DNA from: Phallusia mammillata | Taxonomy: Eukaryota; Chordata; Ascidiacea; Phlebobranchia; Ascidiidae | Length of the DNA stretch: 64,000 nucleotides | Assembly: GCA_003260075.1 (NCBI GenBank) | Contig: QLIY01000137.1 | Span: 140,860-204,859 of the forward strand | Direction of reading: 5' to 3' | In this document: positions 31,901-46,900 of the stretch, one piece after another | How the letters are laid out: every line of letters begins with the position of its first letter | Numbering within the stretch: position 1 is the stretch's first letter | Position numbers and translations under genes: made by a program | Notes under the pieces: model-generated | Seen by the model: only the letters and a program-made list of their open reading frames with translations | Databases searched by the model: none | What the model was told of the DNA's origin: nothing

Positions 31901-34900
31901 TGGCTTTTATTGTCAAAACACGAGCCACATCCGTGTGCGTAATTACTTTCAAGCGATTTAACGATGTTTTTCATTTCTACGGCCTCTTAGTAGCATTGTG
32001 ATGTTAAATTGCCGCTCTTTGACCGCATAGTAAGCGCGTTGTCTTAAAATATGAATGATTTTAGTCAAGCACAATTTCAGGATATTTGCGTTTGCTTGAA
32101 ATGAAGGTAAAATAATCAAACTAACAATGACACACATTTTATGTGGATAACGCATTTCGTTGTTGAAATCATGAAAAAAAACAGTTTTAAAAATATAATT
32201 GAAATAACACATATGAGTCATTGTCGTAGTTCAAGTGCCTATTCGCAATTATCAAAAGGACACCATCTATTAATGGTGTGTTTTTGTATGTGGTAATGTC
32301 GTATGTTGCAGAACTGCCCGAACCTTGCTCGATAAAATGGTCCTTCTTCCAATTAGATCTTGCTCGTTACGGCTGATTGACGCCAAACGTGCTGTGTAAA
32401 TTTGAAATTCGACGCTATGACGTAATGCGATTGGAATGTACACACCAAACCGCCTCCCTAATAAAACAACAGTATCAGTTTTTTCACTACATGTTACAAA
32501 CTGTCTACTCTAAATTCTAAACTCCCATAGTTTTAAATCCCACACTGCTTAACAACATTTTCAACTATCCAAATGCATTTCAACAGCCAATGGCATCACT
32601 GTTCGATATCAATACTATGTGGAGCGTGACAGATATCAACATCAAACATTGGAGAGTGTTTCATTAGGAGATACCACGCTGATATCACTGCGGGTTGCAC
32701 TCTTAATATTCTTGGACTCATATTGGCGTTAGCACTTATTTGAGTCGACTGCTTTCAGGGTAAACTTGCTTCGCGAGAGGTTGTTTGAATATCGAGCCGT
32801 GTAGTGTGTGCTTAACCCTTGTGACAATCGATAGGTGTGTGTTGCAAGTTATAATTACCCGATGGAGTTCAGCTATTTATGCTTGTGTTTGTTTTTATTG
32901 AACCGCATCTATAGGAATTTGACCATAAATGCGACATTTATATAACTTGACGTTAGACAATCGTTCTCTGTTGCAAAATTTGTTAACAAGACTGTTGTTC
33001 ATATTGAAAGTTTTTTCATGTGCGGGATAACATGATTAAAACATGGGTTAGTTTGTTAAAAAAGGCTTATAAAGCTATGGTTTCAGGAACGCTACTTCTA
33101 CGTTAAAAAGTTGTGCTATTTGGAAACATCGCACCATGAATTGTAAATTATATTAGGGCCGTTTGCCGTTTTCAATTATGCTTTTGACATTGATATTTGT
33201 CAAAAACCTAACGCGTAATTTTAAGCAATTTAGTTGGTTTGTAGACTTAACTAAACTCATTTACGAGGTGCTCAAGTCGCGTCTCGAAAACGTCATGCGC
33301 ATGACAGCTTTGTTTAAATATCCGTTGCTTGGCAACAGTCCAAACTTGTTATTCTGCAGCGCCTTGCGGCCTTGCGAACACGCAGAGAGAGATAGGCGAA
33401 AGTCGACGAGTCGCCGCCTCCGTATGAATCGCATTCTCGCTGAGCATTTTCGTGTCGCCAAAGCTGTTCAGGCATTGTTTGTAACGGTACTTGAAACGCC
33501 TGGTATGGAGAAAAGGCTTTCTCGTGTTGAGCTTGCCATATTTGGTAGCACGTTTCGGACACGTCAGTGCGCTGCGTGTTGATTTCGCGGTTGTGGCTTG
33601 CACCTTTCCGCTGTGTTTGGAACTTTCTGTCCGCTTTTGGTGTTTTGAATCGGATTCTACCTCTATGCTCTTTTAACCTAGGCCTGTGTTGAGTGACAAG
33701 CGTCTATTGTTTTCAATTTGACTTGTCTGGGAACAGAGTCACTGTGACGTGTAAATTATATGTTAAGCGATGTCGCGCTGAACAAAGTATGAGTGACTGT
33801 TATGTTAAACATGGCTGATATTTTTGCACAACATTACATAACCTAATACCTTGTACTTACACATTTACCTTTTTTATTTTTTTGATGCGTACCAATTTGA
33901 CGGCTTTTAAGGGTTTTGGTCTGTATGCAATGTTATACAGCAGTTTAGTTTCAGTTTACCTTATAGCTTACCTATTAAAAAGCTTAATTGACTCACTATT
34001 TTTCATGTTTAGGACGACAAGGACTTGGTGCATCAATTTGTTAATGCCGATGGCCTCACTTGCCTTATCCAGGTCGGTGCTGAAGCCGATCAAAATTACC
34101 AGAACTACATTCTGCGAGGTGAGTAGCTCCTGTGTGGATAAATAACAATACGTAGTGGGCGTGTTCCACCCCCTCAGCACACAGTCCTGCAAACTCGTGT
34201 GGAAAGAACCTGTAAACAGCTGTTGTTGTTATTTTGTTGCACCGCATGATTTGCCGTGTTGGCACCACCATAAGGATATTTTGTTTGTTAAACAGAGCGA
34301 TTGGCCACTCCGTCTATATTATCTGTAATACCCCGTCAATAGACAAATAGGTAATGTGTGTAGGGAGTTGGGCCAAAGTTACGCAGTAAACGCTCGATTG
34401 TTGGGTGGGATCCTAATTCTCCATCAATATGTTTCTTTGCATATATTAGTCGTGTAAAAAAAAATTTTCGTATTGGTTGGTACGGTACATTAACACATAT
34501 CAGATTGGCCTGTTTGACACCTAAAAATTAAAGACCAAAAATATATATTTTGCTGATGGGGTGTTTTTGTATGGACACATACAAAGCAATAATCTCGGTT
34601 TCTTGTGAGCAATTTATGAAACAATAAATTACTTTAAGTTGGTTGTTTCTGTTTCATTGTAACCTTTGTAACACAAGATTGTTGGCAGAAACAGGCTTGA
34701 GCCAACACGCTTGGCATATGTTGAAATTAAGATTGATCATTTATCAGTATGACAAAAATTTCTGTTTGAGCTCAAAAAGGCTGAAACGCCAATACACAAA
34801 CCTTAAATCGATACCATTTGATCTTGGTTTCGGACAAACTGAAATACCTTGCATTTTTTCTTAGCTCTTGGTCAAATTATGTTGTATGTGGATGGAATGG

Positions 34901-37900
34901 ATGGAGTTATTCGACACGATGAGACTGTTCGCTGGCTTTATTCATTAATTGCTTCTAATGTAAGTAGTGCTTCCTATTCGGGNTATGACAAAAATTTCTG
35001 TTTGAGCTCAAAAAGGCTGAAACGCCAATACACAAACCTTAAATCGATACCATTTGATCTTGGTTTCGGACAAACTGAAATACCTTGCATTTTTCTTAGC
35101 TCTTGGTCAAATTATGTTGTATGTGGATGGAATGGATGGAGTTATTCGACACGATGAGACTGTTCGCTGGCTTTATTCATTAATTGCTTCTAATGTAAGT
35201 AGTGCTTCCTATTCGGGTTACAAGTACAGAATTTTGGTTTTAGTAACCTTTCTTTGACTAAATATGAATGCTATGACGTAGCGATCAAGAAAAGTAAAAA
35301 CAAATATATATGGCAGTGCAATTAAGCAAATTTATGTCTAACAAAAGTAAGGTTCTTTACGGTTGTTTTTGTTTGTTTAGTTTCGTCTTGTTGTGAAGAC
35401 GAGTTTAAAACTGTTACTGGTATTTGTGGAGTATTCTGAAACCAACGCACAAGTCCTAATCGAAGCTGTACAGCACGTATCTTCCAGACGAGGTAAGTTA
35501 CAGTCATAGGTATTGATAAAGGAAAAGTGTAGCTGTCGGAAAAGTATCAAACACTTCAGCTACGCACTGTTGGCGCCCATACTGTTACCGAGTTCTAAAG
35601 TTTGCAAAAGACATGTCACAGAAAAGTTAAAAATTTAAGCAGCATTGAATTAAAGTGATAAAATTAAATTTGTTACGTTTTGAAAGTCTGTAAACAACGT
35701 TAAACTGTCGAGTTGCAGTTACTTGCACCCGTTTGAACTGCATTTTTATTACAAGTCAATTTCGTGCAAAAAGTCGCCAAATTACGCCCGAACAACGCAT
35801 TCGAGTTCATTTATGTTACCCACAGCCAGGACATGCCATGTCTAATGACCCTCCCCCCCCCCGCAAAAAGTCGCCAAATTACGCCCGAACAACGCATTCG
35901 AGTTCATTTAGGTTACCCACAGCCAGGACACGTCTTGTCTAATGACCCAAAGCACAACACGCTGTTATGTCAGCGTGGGAACTTTTGACCAAACATAGTC
36001 GTGAGCAATTTCACATGACGTCATATCGGTGCATGGTTGCTAAGGTGACGTATTACGCGGTACTCCAAATATTCGGGACATCTAACGCGAAAAATTATCG
36101 GCTCGTCTTACGCTTTGGGGCAACATATTTGGTGAAACCGATTTAATCTGTTTGAAGTTCGGCATCTGCATTTGTGCATTTCTAGGCGAAATATTTGAAG
36201 TTGCTAGCACTGGGGACATTCCCATTTCTTGTGCATTGCATTTTGTGCGGAGATACTATATTTGGCATTTATGGAACGTTTGTATTGTATTAGCCCGCCA
36301 TATTTGGAGCAACGTAATGGATGTGCTTGGCGAGAAAGACGGAATTGATTCTGAGTTGCTTGTGTATGCGATGACGCTCATCAATAAAACGCTAATGAAC
36401 GTCGCTGACCAAGACACTTTCTATGACATCACAGACGCTTTGGAAGAACAGTCAATGGATGCTATTGCTCAGGTTGCTATAAATAACTGGTTACATTAGT
36501 GCTTCTACTAATGTGTTTTTGAGGTTTTTTGAAATCGATCACTAAAAGTGATTGCATGTGTATAGACATATTAGGTCTTTATTTTTGCAACCAGTATCAA
36601 AATATAGTTGCAAAATATTTTCTTGTGAAATGTTTTTTGTATTCAGGGTAAACTGGCCCAAACATATTTTATTAATGTGCCGTACACCCAAAATGGTTAA
36701 AAATCAACGATTTGCGTAAATATAGTAAACTTGGCGGTGTTTCACCTTTTTATGAATAATGGTCTCATTTTATAAAAAAAAAAAATTTTAATTTGGCAAG
36801 GTTTTAGATAAATTTGTCAAAACATTAAAAATGCCTTTTAATGTATGTTTGTTTACCACTCCTTTACAAGTTGTTTAATTCGTCATCACAGAGGCATTTA
36901 AACAAGAAAGGAAACGACCTGGACCTTGTGGAACAATTCAAAATTTATGAGGTAAGTAATAATTCAATTCCAACTATATAACGTGGTTTGAATTTTTCCC
37001 AACATTCCTTATTTATTCAGCTTGCGTTAAAACACGAAGATGGGGACGAAGGTGTTACTGGTGATGTTTCGACCACTGCTGGATCTGGCATCAAGTAAGC
37101 TCAACCTTGTGTGTATTTTGCAATAAAATGAAGCATTATGAAATATTATACAGACTCAAACGTGTTTTATGTAGTTTTTGTTGATTACTACTGTTTAGTC
37201 TTGACGTTATGTGGTTGTAATCTTATGGTGCTGTAAACATTTTTTTGTGAAATTAAAACCTGTTTTTATGTTTAAAGGTGGGACAGGCAACGCACAAAGT
37301 CCGAACTTTCAGTTGAACGAAAGAGCAAACGGCGCAACTCTTTAACAAACTTCCCACCCCCAGAAGCGGTAATTGAAGAACCCCCTGCCCCACAACCTGT
37401 GTTTACCCCGCGAGAACGCAGGCGTCAAGAGCCCCCGGACCCAACAAAAAGCCCCAAACCCTGGATGCAGAGAAAGTAAGGGAGTTGATTTATACTTGAA
37501 CGCAATCAAAAAACGCAAATGTTTAACAGCTAACAGAGCCCCCCCCCCCAATTGAAGAACCCCCTGCCCCACAACCTGTGTTTACCCCGCGAGAACGTAG
37601 GCGCCAAGAACCCCCGGACCCAACAAAGAGCCCCAAACCCTGGATGCAGAGAAAGTAAGGGAGTTGAGTTATTTTTGACCAGAGTCTTTTGCTGGACTTT
37701 GTTGCAGCCAAAAAACGTAAAGCAAACGTTAACAGCTGACAGAGTAAAAAATCGCCTAATTTGACAATGTTGTCTGTGTGTCCTTGGTTATAAGCAACAC
37801 CGACTTTTATTTGCCACATTTACCAATTAGCGACGAGCAGCACCAAAAGCAAGACGCAGGTCCACTACAAAAGCGACAGAATCAAGCACGCAAGGACGCG

Positions 37901-40900
37901 AAGCAACCCACCATTGTAATAAACGATGATACTGAAGTTACAACTGAAAGCCGTCATCGGCGTCAGAGAAGGTTAATCGCTTTGCGCCACTAGGGTGCCG
38001 ATCTAACCCCCTTGTGCCCCTCTAACTCTCGTTTTGCGCATTTCCAAAATCGCAACCCGGTGATTTTGCAATGCGCCTTGATTTGAGAGCTTTTTTACTA
38101 ACTGGAAACAAATCTGTTTTGCTGGTCAAACAGCATCGTGCATGCCACGATTTTATATTTGTGATTTCTACAGGTTTGGCCACTCGGTGGCGGGCACGAG
38201 TCCGGTGAATTTGAATACGACCTCGCCCAGTCCTGATAACAAAAGGTGTGGTGGCAGTACTTAATCATAGATGTGATTTGCTAGCTTTACTGTGACAAGT
38301 TGAGATTTCGTCCTTCGACGTTTCTCAACTAGCAAAAGGCTGACTGCCGTATAAATGCTTAAATAACTTGCTATAGCTAAAGTATTAACAAAGGCATATG
38401 TATTGTATAAAAGTTGACAAAGTATGTGAATGGGAAAATGAGCAATAAAGCTAAGGTTAGAGTGTCATATTCATGACGTTTTGCATGCAAAACTTTCTGC
38501 ACATGCACTTGGTTAAAACAGGCCTTATGTATTTAAATGTTTTAATCGATCTCGAGGCCTTTCTTTTCGGCGATCGACCAAACTGACTCGCTTAACAACC
38601 CGCTTTATATTTGTAACATGTATAATGGTTGAAAATTGAAACAAAAATGTTTGTTTTTCCTGTTCACAAACTTTGTAACCTAACCAACCCCGGTACCTAA
38701 CACTGGCTCGCATGTAGAATGCATAATGGTGGTTCCGCCTACTCTGCTCTGCACACTAACTCCCCCCCCCCCCCGTATAAATGCTTAAATAACTTGCTAT
38801 AGCTAAAGTATTAACAAAGGCTTATGTATTGTATAAAAGTTGACAAAGTATGTGAATGGGAAAATCAGCAATAAAGCTAAGGTTAAAGCGTAATATTCAT
38901 GACTCTTGGTCGTTTTGCATGCAAAACTTTCTGTACATGCACTTAGTTAAAACATGCCTTATGTATTTAAATGCTTTAATGGATCTCGAGGCCTTCTTTT
39001 CGGTGATCGACCAAACGAACTCGCAAAACAACCCGCTTTATATTTGTAACATGTATAGTGGTTTGTTTTTCCTGTTCACAAACTTTGTAACCTAACCAAC
39101 CCCGGTACCTAACACTGGCTCGCATGTAGAATGCATAATGGTGGTTCCGCCTACTCTGCTCTGCACACTAACTCCGTGACGTCATCGAACGATGACGATC
39201 TCGCTCGCGAAAAACGACGCCAGGAGCGTCTCCGCAAATGGAACGAGAAGGAAAAAAGGTAAAATGCTGTGCCGCATGGGATTAATCACTAATATGTTAC
39301 TTTTGTATCTTTTTTGTGATTCTCCATGAAACTAGATTTTAAGTGTTTACGTACGATTGAGCTCATGTTCTTGTAGCACAAAACTTTTAGTACTGCACAC
39401 TTTTTAGTCACCACAGCTAGATTAATAGTTGAAGACACGTAGACCAAGTTCTGCAGTATATGTTTCCATGCACATCTCCAAGCGGGTTCTGTTGCAAGTC
39501 AACTGTTGCAAGTACTTAAAATATTGTGAAGTTTCGTTAAAAAACCCCCCCCCCCCCGCCAGGAGCGTCTCCGCAAATGGAACGAGAAGGAAAAAAGGTA
39601 AAATGCTGTGCCGCATGGGATTAATCACTAATATGTTACTTTTGTATCTTTTTTGTGATTCTCCATGAAACTAGATTTTAAGTGTTTACGTACGATTGAG
39701 CTCATGTTCTTGTAGCACAAAACTTTTAGTACTGCACACTTTTTAGTCACCACAGCTAGATTAATAGTTGAAGACACGTAGACCAAGTTCTGCAGTATAT
39801 GTTTCCATGCACATCTTCAAGGGGGTTCTGTTGCAAGTACTTAAAATATTGTGAAGTTTCGTTAAAAAACCGCTTTGGATATGCATGTAAACATATCATT
39901 AGTTGCACAAACAAGCAAACCTTTATTACCACAACAATATTGTTTATTCTGTAATCCATTCTCGGTCTATAAACCGGTTATCGTCACCTAATATATCTTG
40001 CTCTGTGCAACGACAGCTATCGGAGGCAAAATAGGCCGAAATTGGAGGACATTGCAGAGTCTGAACGACTTATGCTAGAACGCAGGTTGTATGCAAATGC
40101 TGCTCACCATCTTGCTGTGCTTTAACGTGTGCGTGTGAAGTCACTGTAACATAAAAATCACACCGTCGCTTCTGCATGTAGATTTTGGTTTTGGGAAATG
40201 TGCAGTGACATATCTGCCCCCCCCCCCGTCACTGTAACATAAAAATCACACCGTCGCTTCTGCATGTAGATTTTGTTTTTGGGAAATGTGCAGTGACATA
40301 TCTGGTTTATGCGGATTTTAGCCGAAGTGATAGATGATGAGATTCCGTGCAATTAAGGACCATTTACCCAAATGTTGTGCCGTCCGATCCATGTGGAATG
40401 TAGTTTGTACTTCTTAGACTTCTAAATCGTAACACTTCTCAAAAATTTTTAAATTGATTTGGTACATAATTGCGAACAAATAGTAGAAAACATTCATCTT
40501 GTCCTGTGCATGGGACTTTACATAAAATTTGTCAGTTTGTATTGGTTTAGTATACTTTGCTATCTGAGTGCTTGGTCTGGACATGAACTGTTTTTGTATG
40601 CGTGTGCTTATGTGTGTGTGTTAACTATCCTCATAAGTTTGAGTGCTTCAACTCGAATCTAGATTCCGACCTGATTCGTGCACAAATCATAACTTCTTTT
40701 GTTTCATTGATTTTGAAGTTCGTGGCATTTTGTTTGTCTGTGTGTCAGTGTTGTTTTGTGTGATTTTTTCTTTTCATTTTTTGCCATTTAAGGTCTCGGG
40801 TGTACACAAAAGCATCATATTCTTAGTCTCAATTTTTCGTTAGTCTCAAATCCACAATAAAACGCTCAAACGAACACATAATTGGACAATCCAAAACTGG

Positions 40901-43900
40901 ACAACAAATCGTTAGCTCACCTTAACCTATCCTGTAGTTTTTCTGTGATTTGTAGCCTACATGATTCTCTAATCACCTTGTTAAAAAATGTCTTCCAACA
41001 TTCCCATTGTAGTCATTTAATCCAGTCAATGTTTGGCAAGCGAAATTGAATCACTTCTTAACGACAGTTCAAATTTTATAATATCGATTCAAAACATCGT
41101 CAATTGCACAGTCACACCTGTAGTAGGCTACCGATTTTAGTCAAAAATCACATACAAAGAGGGTTTATGAAGGGCATAATTTAAAACAAGATTAAAGTGA
41201 CTATAGCAGTTCATAAAATCATATTTAGTTCAACATAACAATTTATGTAGATCAAATTTGCCACATCAATTTGCCTTCCACCAGCTATGCTCACTTCCAA
41301 TTTGACACACGCACATAAAGATGTTTTGCAATATTGCACATTTTCACGAAATAGTTGTGATCAAAATACGAAAATTCGTTGAATGCGTTTATTTAGTCAA
41401 GTGCACTTATTTCAATTTGTAGATTTAATTGTCAGTAATTCCTCACCCACTAGTAAAATCTGCCTTTACAAAAGCTCTTTTTACTCCCATGTTTTTGACA
41501 CTTGTCGTGTGTTTTCCAGACGTACTTGCTTGGAAAAATCTGCGGTTCCTTCCACCGAAACTAACGGCTACACGAATGGAGGTAAGTCGTGTCATCGTGA
41601 ATGTTGTCTATTCACGTGAATGTAATCACGAAATTGTATTCACAGTGTTGCAAAATGGTGACGCAACAATTGAACCCCCTCCTCTTCCCACTCGAACCTC
41701 ATCAAACAGAGTCGTGGAAAATAGGAGAAAAGGTGAATTGTTTATGCTCGAGTTTTAAAAACACCCCCCCCCCTCTTCCGACGCGAACCTCGTCCAACAG
41801 AGTTGTGGAAAATAGGAGAAAAGGTGAATTGTTTATGCTTGAGTTTTAAAAACAAATTTTCATGAAATATTTTTTCTTCAAGAACGGATTCGCATCCAGC
41901 AAGAACAACAGAGACAACAGGAAGAACTACAAAAACAGCAACAGCAACAACAGCAAAAAGAAGCGAGAAAGCCCGATGTACTTAGTAATGGTGACGCAAC
42001 CGTCGTAACGACACGACCCCCCCCCCCTTTGTAGATTTAATTGTCAGTAATTCCTCACCCACTAGTAAAATCTGCTTTTACAAAAGCTCTTTTTACTCTC
42101 ATGTTTTTAACACTTGTCGTGTGTTTTCCAGACGTACTTGCTTGGAAAAATCCGCCGTCCCTTCCATCGAAACTAACGGTTACACGATAGGAGGTAAGTC
42201 GTGTCGTTCAAACGTCGTGAATATTGTCTATTCACGTGAATGTAATCACGAAATTGTATCCACAGTGTCGCAAAATGGTGACGCAACAATTGAACCCCCT
42301 CCTCTTCCGACGCGAACCTCGTCCAACAGAGTTGTGGAAAATAGGAGAAAAGGTGAATTGTTTATGCTTGAGTTTTAAAAACAAATTTTCATGAAATATT
42401 TTTTCTTCAAGAACGGATTCGCATCCAGCAAGAACAACAGAGACAACAGGAAGAACTACAAAAACAGCAAGAGCAACAACAGCAAAAAGAAGCGAGAAAG
42501 CCCGATGTACTTAGTAATGGTGACGCAACCGTCGTAACGACACGACACCGGCGGCGGGCCGAGACGACCCCCTCACCCCGACAAACCCCCACATCCACTG
42601 AACCGCCCCCGTGCATACCGCAAGAAAATGGCGAAACCTATTTCCCCGCGTCACCCACCGAAATCGCAAATGAAAAACCTTTTTCGCGACTCGACCGTAA
42701 GCGGGACGTGGACGTGACGTCAGAGCCAAGTACTGACGTCATCGCTAAGGATAAGAAGCTGATCATGGACATGTTGTATGCAAACCAAGAGGTCGCATCG
42801 AAGCAACGTGAAAGTGACGAGGGCTCTGACGTCACACCGCCTGCCGAGAGTGCCGTCACTGAAAGTTCTTCGAACGTTAAAGCGATGGCCGATAAATTAA
42901 AGGCCACAACGATAGACTTATCCAGTCGCCTACGACCGCCAACCACGGAACCGACAAAGCTGGAACCGGTTGAGGCTCCACCTTCTCCGGTTGTGGTTAA
43001 AAAGGACAGTGACGTCATGTGGGAAAAGCTGCTAGCTCAAAGATTGAATGTAAGTCTCTGACAGATCAGTTTACAAGACATATCACATTACTATTTGGCT
43101 GTAATGTGAAAAAATGTATAACCTCATTCATATATAACTGTTTGTATTGTTTTTTTATGCAGAAAGGACTCTCGCTGGACGGATTCGACTTCTCTGACGT
43201 CAGCGACAAAGATGACGTCGATCCACTGAAACCTAACGCGCGCCCCTCTTTGACTGGTAGCGGACCTCCCCCACCCCCGCCTGCACTTGGGGGAATTCCC
43301 CCTCCACCTCCCCCACCCATGGGTGGCATACCTGCCCCACCTCCACCCCCTCCAATGGGTGGTGTACCTCCCCCACCCCCAGCGGCCAGTCCCTCCCCTT
43401 CGCCACCATCAAATAAAAGAAGAACTGTTCGACTCTTCTGGAAAGAGGTTGGTCACAATACATAATGTGTTGACTATGCAGAATGTTTATCTTCAGATAT
43501 TTTATCTATTGACACATTTCCGTTTACATTGTTGCAGCGGTTTAGCCGTTGGTTTACTTGCACGCTTTTGTTAAATTGGTACATTGAATTAGTTACATGT
43601 TACACATGTGCTTAGGAAATGGTTACTTAACATTGAGAACAAAGTGTTTTGCAAACACAAATTTACCGTTAAGCACAGTTTTTTTGTTGTCTTTGATTGA
43701 TATTTTGTTGGCTAAATATGAATCTAGTTAACAGTTTTTTTTTCAGACGGGCTTACATTTCTTACTTCCATTTTTTTCTGTTTTTGCAGTCATCCCCCCC
43801 CCCATAGAAACTGACAGGTTTATCAGTTTGTTCGAACTCAAGTCAAAGGAAGCCCCAATGAAGGTGCGTGTCATAATGTGTGTATGTTCATATGATTGTG

Positions 43901-46900
43901 ACCAATTGTACACAAGACAAGAAATTTTAGTAAATATACCCCCCCCCCTTTGCAAACACAAATTTACCGTTAAGCACAGTTTTTTTGTTGTCTTTGTTTG
44001 ATATTTTGTTGGCTAAATATGAATCAAGTTAACAGTTTTTTTTTTCAGAGGGGCTTACATTTCTTACTTCCATTTTTTTCTGTTTTTGCAGTCACATTTC
44101 TAACATTACCACTTTGCTATTCCAGGCGCAGTCAGTGAATAGAAGTTTAACGAGTCAGAAGAGCGTGTGGTCGGACATCGATGAAGTCAAGATAGAAACT
44201 GACAGGTTTATCAGTTTGTTCGAACTCAAGTCAAAGGAAACCCCAATGAAGGTGCGTGTCATAATGCGTGTATGTTCATATGATTGTGACCAATTGTGCA
44301 CAAGACAAGAAATTTTAGTAAATATATGATAAGTACAAGTACGTCGAATCTTGTTACTCTTGTACACTGTTTAAGGTTGTAAACTTTGGACAGGGTAACT
44401 ACGGTAAATTCCTTTGTTTACGTATCAGTAAACATATTTCATGTCAAGGTTAAACTTTTTTCTTAACCTAAACTACAACGATTTTTAATGGTCCTTATGG
44501 CCATGTATTCATTCTATATATTTCCCCCCCCCCCTTACTCTTGTACACTGTTTAAGGTTGTAAACTTTGGACAGGGTAACTATGGTAAATTCCTTTGTTT
44601 ACGTATCAGTAAACTTATTTCATGTCAAGGTTAAACCTTTTTCTTAACCTTAGCTACAACGATTTTTAATGGTCCTTCTGGCCATGTATTCATTCTATAT
44701 ATTTTGTGATTCGTACTAAACTACAACTGTAGCTTTTTACAGCTAGAGTGTTCACCTACTCAGTTATATACTAGAGTTTTAAACCATTCTCTTATTCAAT
44801 ACAGAAACAGCAGAGTGAAAAGAGAAACGAGTTACGGGTTCTTGACATGAAACGATCAAACGCAATCAACATCGGTCTCACTATATTCCCACCTCCACGC
44901 ACAATTAAGTCGGCCATTATCAACATGGACGAACGGGCTCTCACTAAGGAACAAATTGAGGTAGGTTTAAACCACAGATGTAAGTGGGCCTGAAATTAGG
45001 ACCCAAACTAAGAGTACAAGCCGATTCCGAATTTGAATATTCAGAGGCCGAATTAGGCCCGGCCTATTGTTTCTATGTTTTGTATTGTTTTATGTCTAAA
45101 TTACACAAGAACATTCGCTATCGGAATATTTAACATTTTAACCACGAACTGTGCTCATCTCTAACCCCCTATTTTCAAATTAAACCCATGTGGATTAAAT
45201 TTAAAAAATGCCACCAGATTAATCTCAAAATTTTTTTTTATAAATATTCATACAGGACCAGATTTCCAAGTGAAGTGCCTCGGTTGTTGTATAAATCGAC
45301 ATTTGCCCAACGTTGTTTTTCAGAAACTTCTAACAATGATTCCAACAGAGGAAGAAGTTAGTTCTATCCAGGATGCTTCACAAGAGTCACCAGATGTCGC
45401 ACTTGGGTCAGCCGAACAATTTCTTCTGACCTTATCGTCGATATCCGAACTCGAAGCCAGACTCAACCTGTGGGCGTTTAAACTCGACTATGATCTGCTG
45501 GAAAAGGTTTGGTCACTGTTTTTAGTTACCTAGATTATCTACCATTATTGGGCTAGTGTTAATCGCTTGTTTAGGTCCAATATGTGGTATTTTTTCCTCA
45601 AATTCAGTATTTTGAAAACCAAAACCATCTGTCGAATCAATATGTTGTAGAATGCACCCCTTACAACTCTACTATATTTCAACTTTGTAAAAGTCTTACA
45701 GACCAAACCAATTTTATTTTCATGTAAAAACTTCGTATTGGTAAAAGCTGTTAATTTCAGGAAGTCGCAGAATCTCTTCAAGACTTACGAGATGCGATTG
45801 ATGAGATTCAAAAAAATAAAACATTGAAACTGATTCTCGCCACTCTTCGATCCATCGGCAATCTTCTGAACAACACTAAGGTTGGAACTTGCACCAAACC
45901 GTCTTTTTATTGATAAATCGTTACATATTTTATGCTTTCGAAAGATTTGTTTTTTTTATCGCATATAAACAAACTGGTATTTGCTTTTTACTCAGCTCTT
46001 GTAACAATATCATAAGCGGATGTTGAGACGTCTGTAAAAGAATGTAGAATTCTATATATTACAAGCTTTATCCATTAGTTTTATTTTTAATTAAGATACT
46101 TTTGAAGGTACAGTATTCCTGAGAATTAAGGCTTTTATTGTGTTTTTTCAGGTCAAAGGCTTTGACATCACGTATCTGTCGAAAGTCCCCGAAGTTAAAG
46201 ACACACAGCAGAAGCAAACCCTGTTACATCACGTGACACAATGCGTACTCGATAAATTTCCCGACTCGAGTGATCTCTACTCGGAACTCGGCTCACTTAC
46301 TCGCTGCTCCCGGGTAAGTATCTGTAGAATTGCTTTCACTTTCAGGTTTATTTTTGTTCTTAAAGAGGTTTTAGACAAAATTTTTCTTTGACGTTTTTAA
46401 AAACAGTCACTTTTATATTTGGCGACCTTTAAAAAGGGATAGTACTTTTGTACGTTAGCAGTGAAATAATCACATGTTTCTCTTGTTATCAGAAAACCTG
46501 TTTGTGACTTGCCCGTTACATTATTGTGCAATAAGCAAGTAATTAACTCGTCATACGATTTTGCTGTGATTGCGTATAAATTTGAGTGAGCAAAACATAA
46601 GCCGACCGTTGAGCATCAAAATTGCGATACTCGGTACCGAGTACTCGGGTTCTGGCTCGGTTCGGCCCATCCCAAGTAATACATCAGTACGCTTTTACAC
46701 GTCTTCAAACCCAAATTTAGTCATAACATTTACTTGTGTCTTTTTTAACATAACTCCTACAATTCCATACAGTGTCGGTCTTCTAATATCACTAGCATCT
46801 TTAAATAACAATTAGTTTTTCTCAAAACTAACATGTTTTAAATTTCGTCAGTCTGATTTCGACGTTTTGGAGTCAACGCTTGGCAACCTGGAGAAAAGAT

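Larger units (their letters stand above)
23628..34012 (+). other. FHOD: 10.4-kb FHOD intron, no nested gene recognised
   Basis: By far the largest intron in the window; it separates the exon ending KQIFQ from the one starting [10 protein letters not shown]. It contains three assembly gaps (26985-26994, 28901-28989, 30468-30477) with two false duplications. Many ORFs of 60-140 codons are present on both strands, but they overlap one another in opposite frames and none shows a known domain. Such a large first-third intron often carries enhancers, but nothing in the sequence identifies one. Confidence 0.6.

Noticed and set aside
33163-33582. 139-codon frame in the large FHOD intron
   Set aside because: Three opposite-strand frames overlap it and no motif is recognisable; treated as chance.
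35100-35194. Mutually exclusive alternative exon of FHOD
   Set aside because: The intron around it is also identical and the junction is an ambiguous base, so it is an assembly duplicate.
42638-43018. 126-codon frame on the minus strand
   Set aside because: Opposite strand of FHOD exon 18, whose + frame is supported by splice phase and family similarity.
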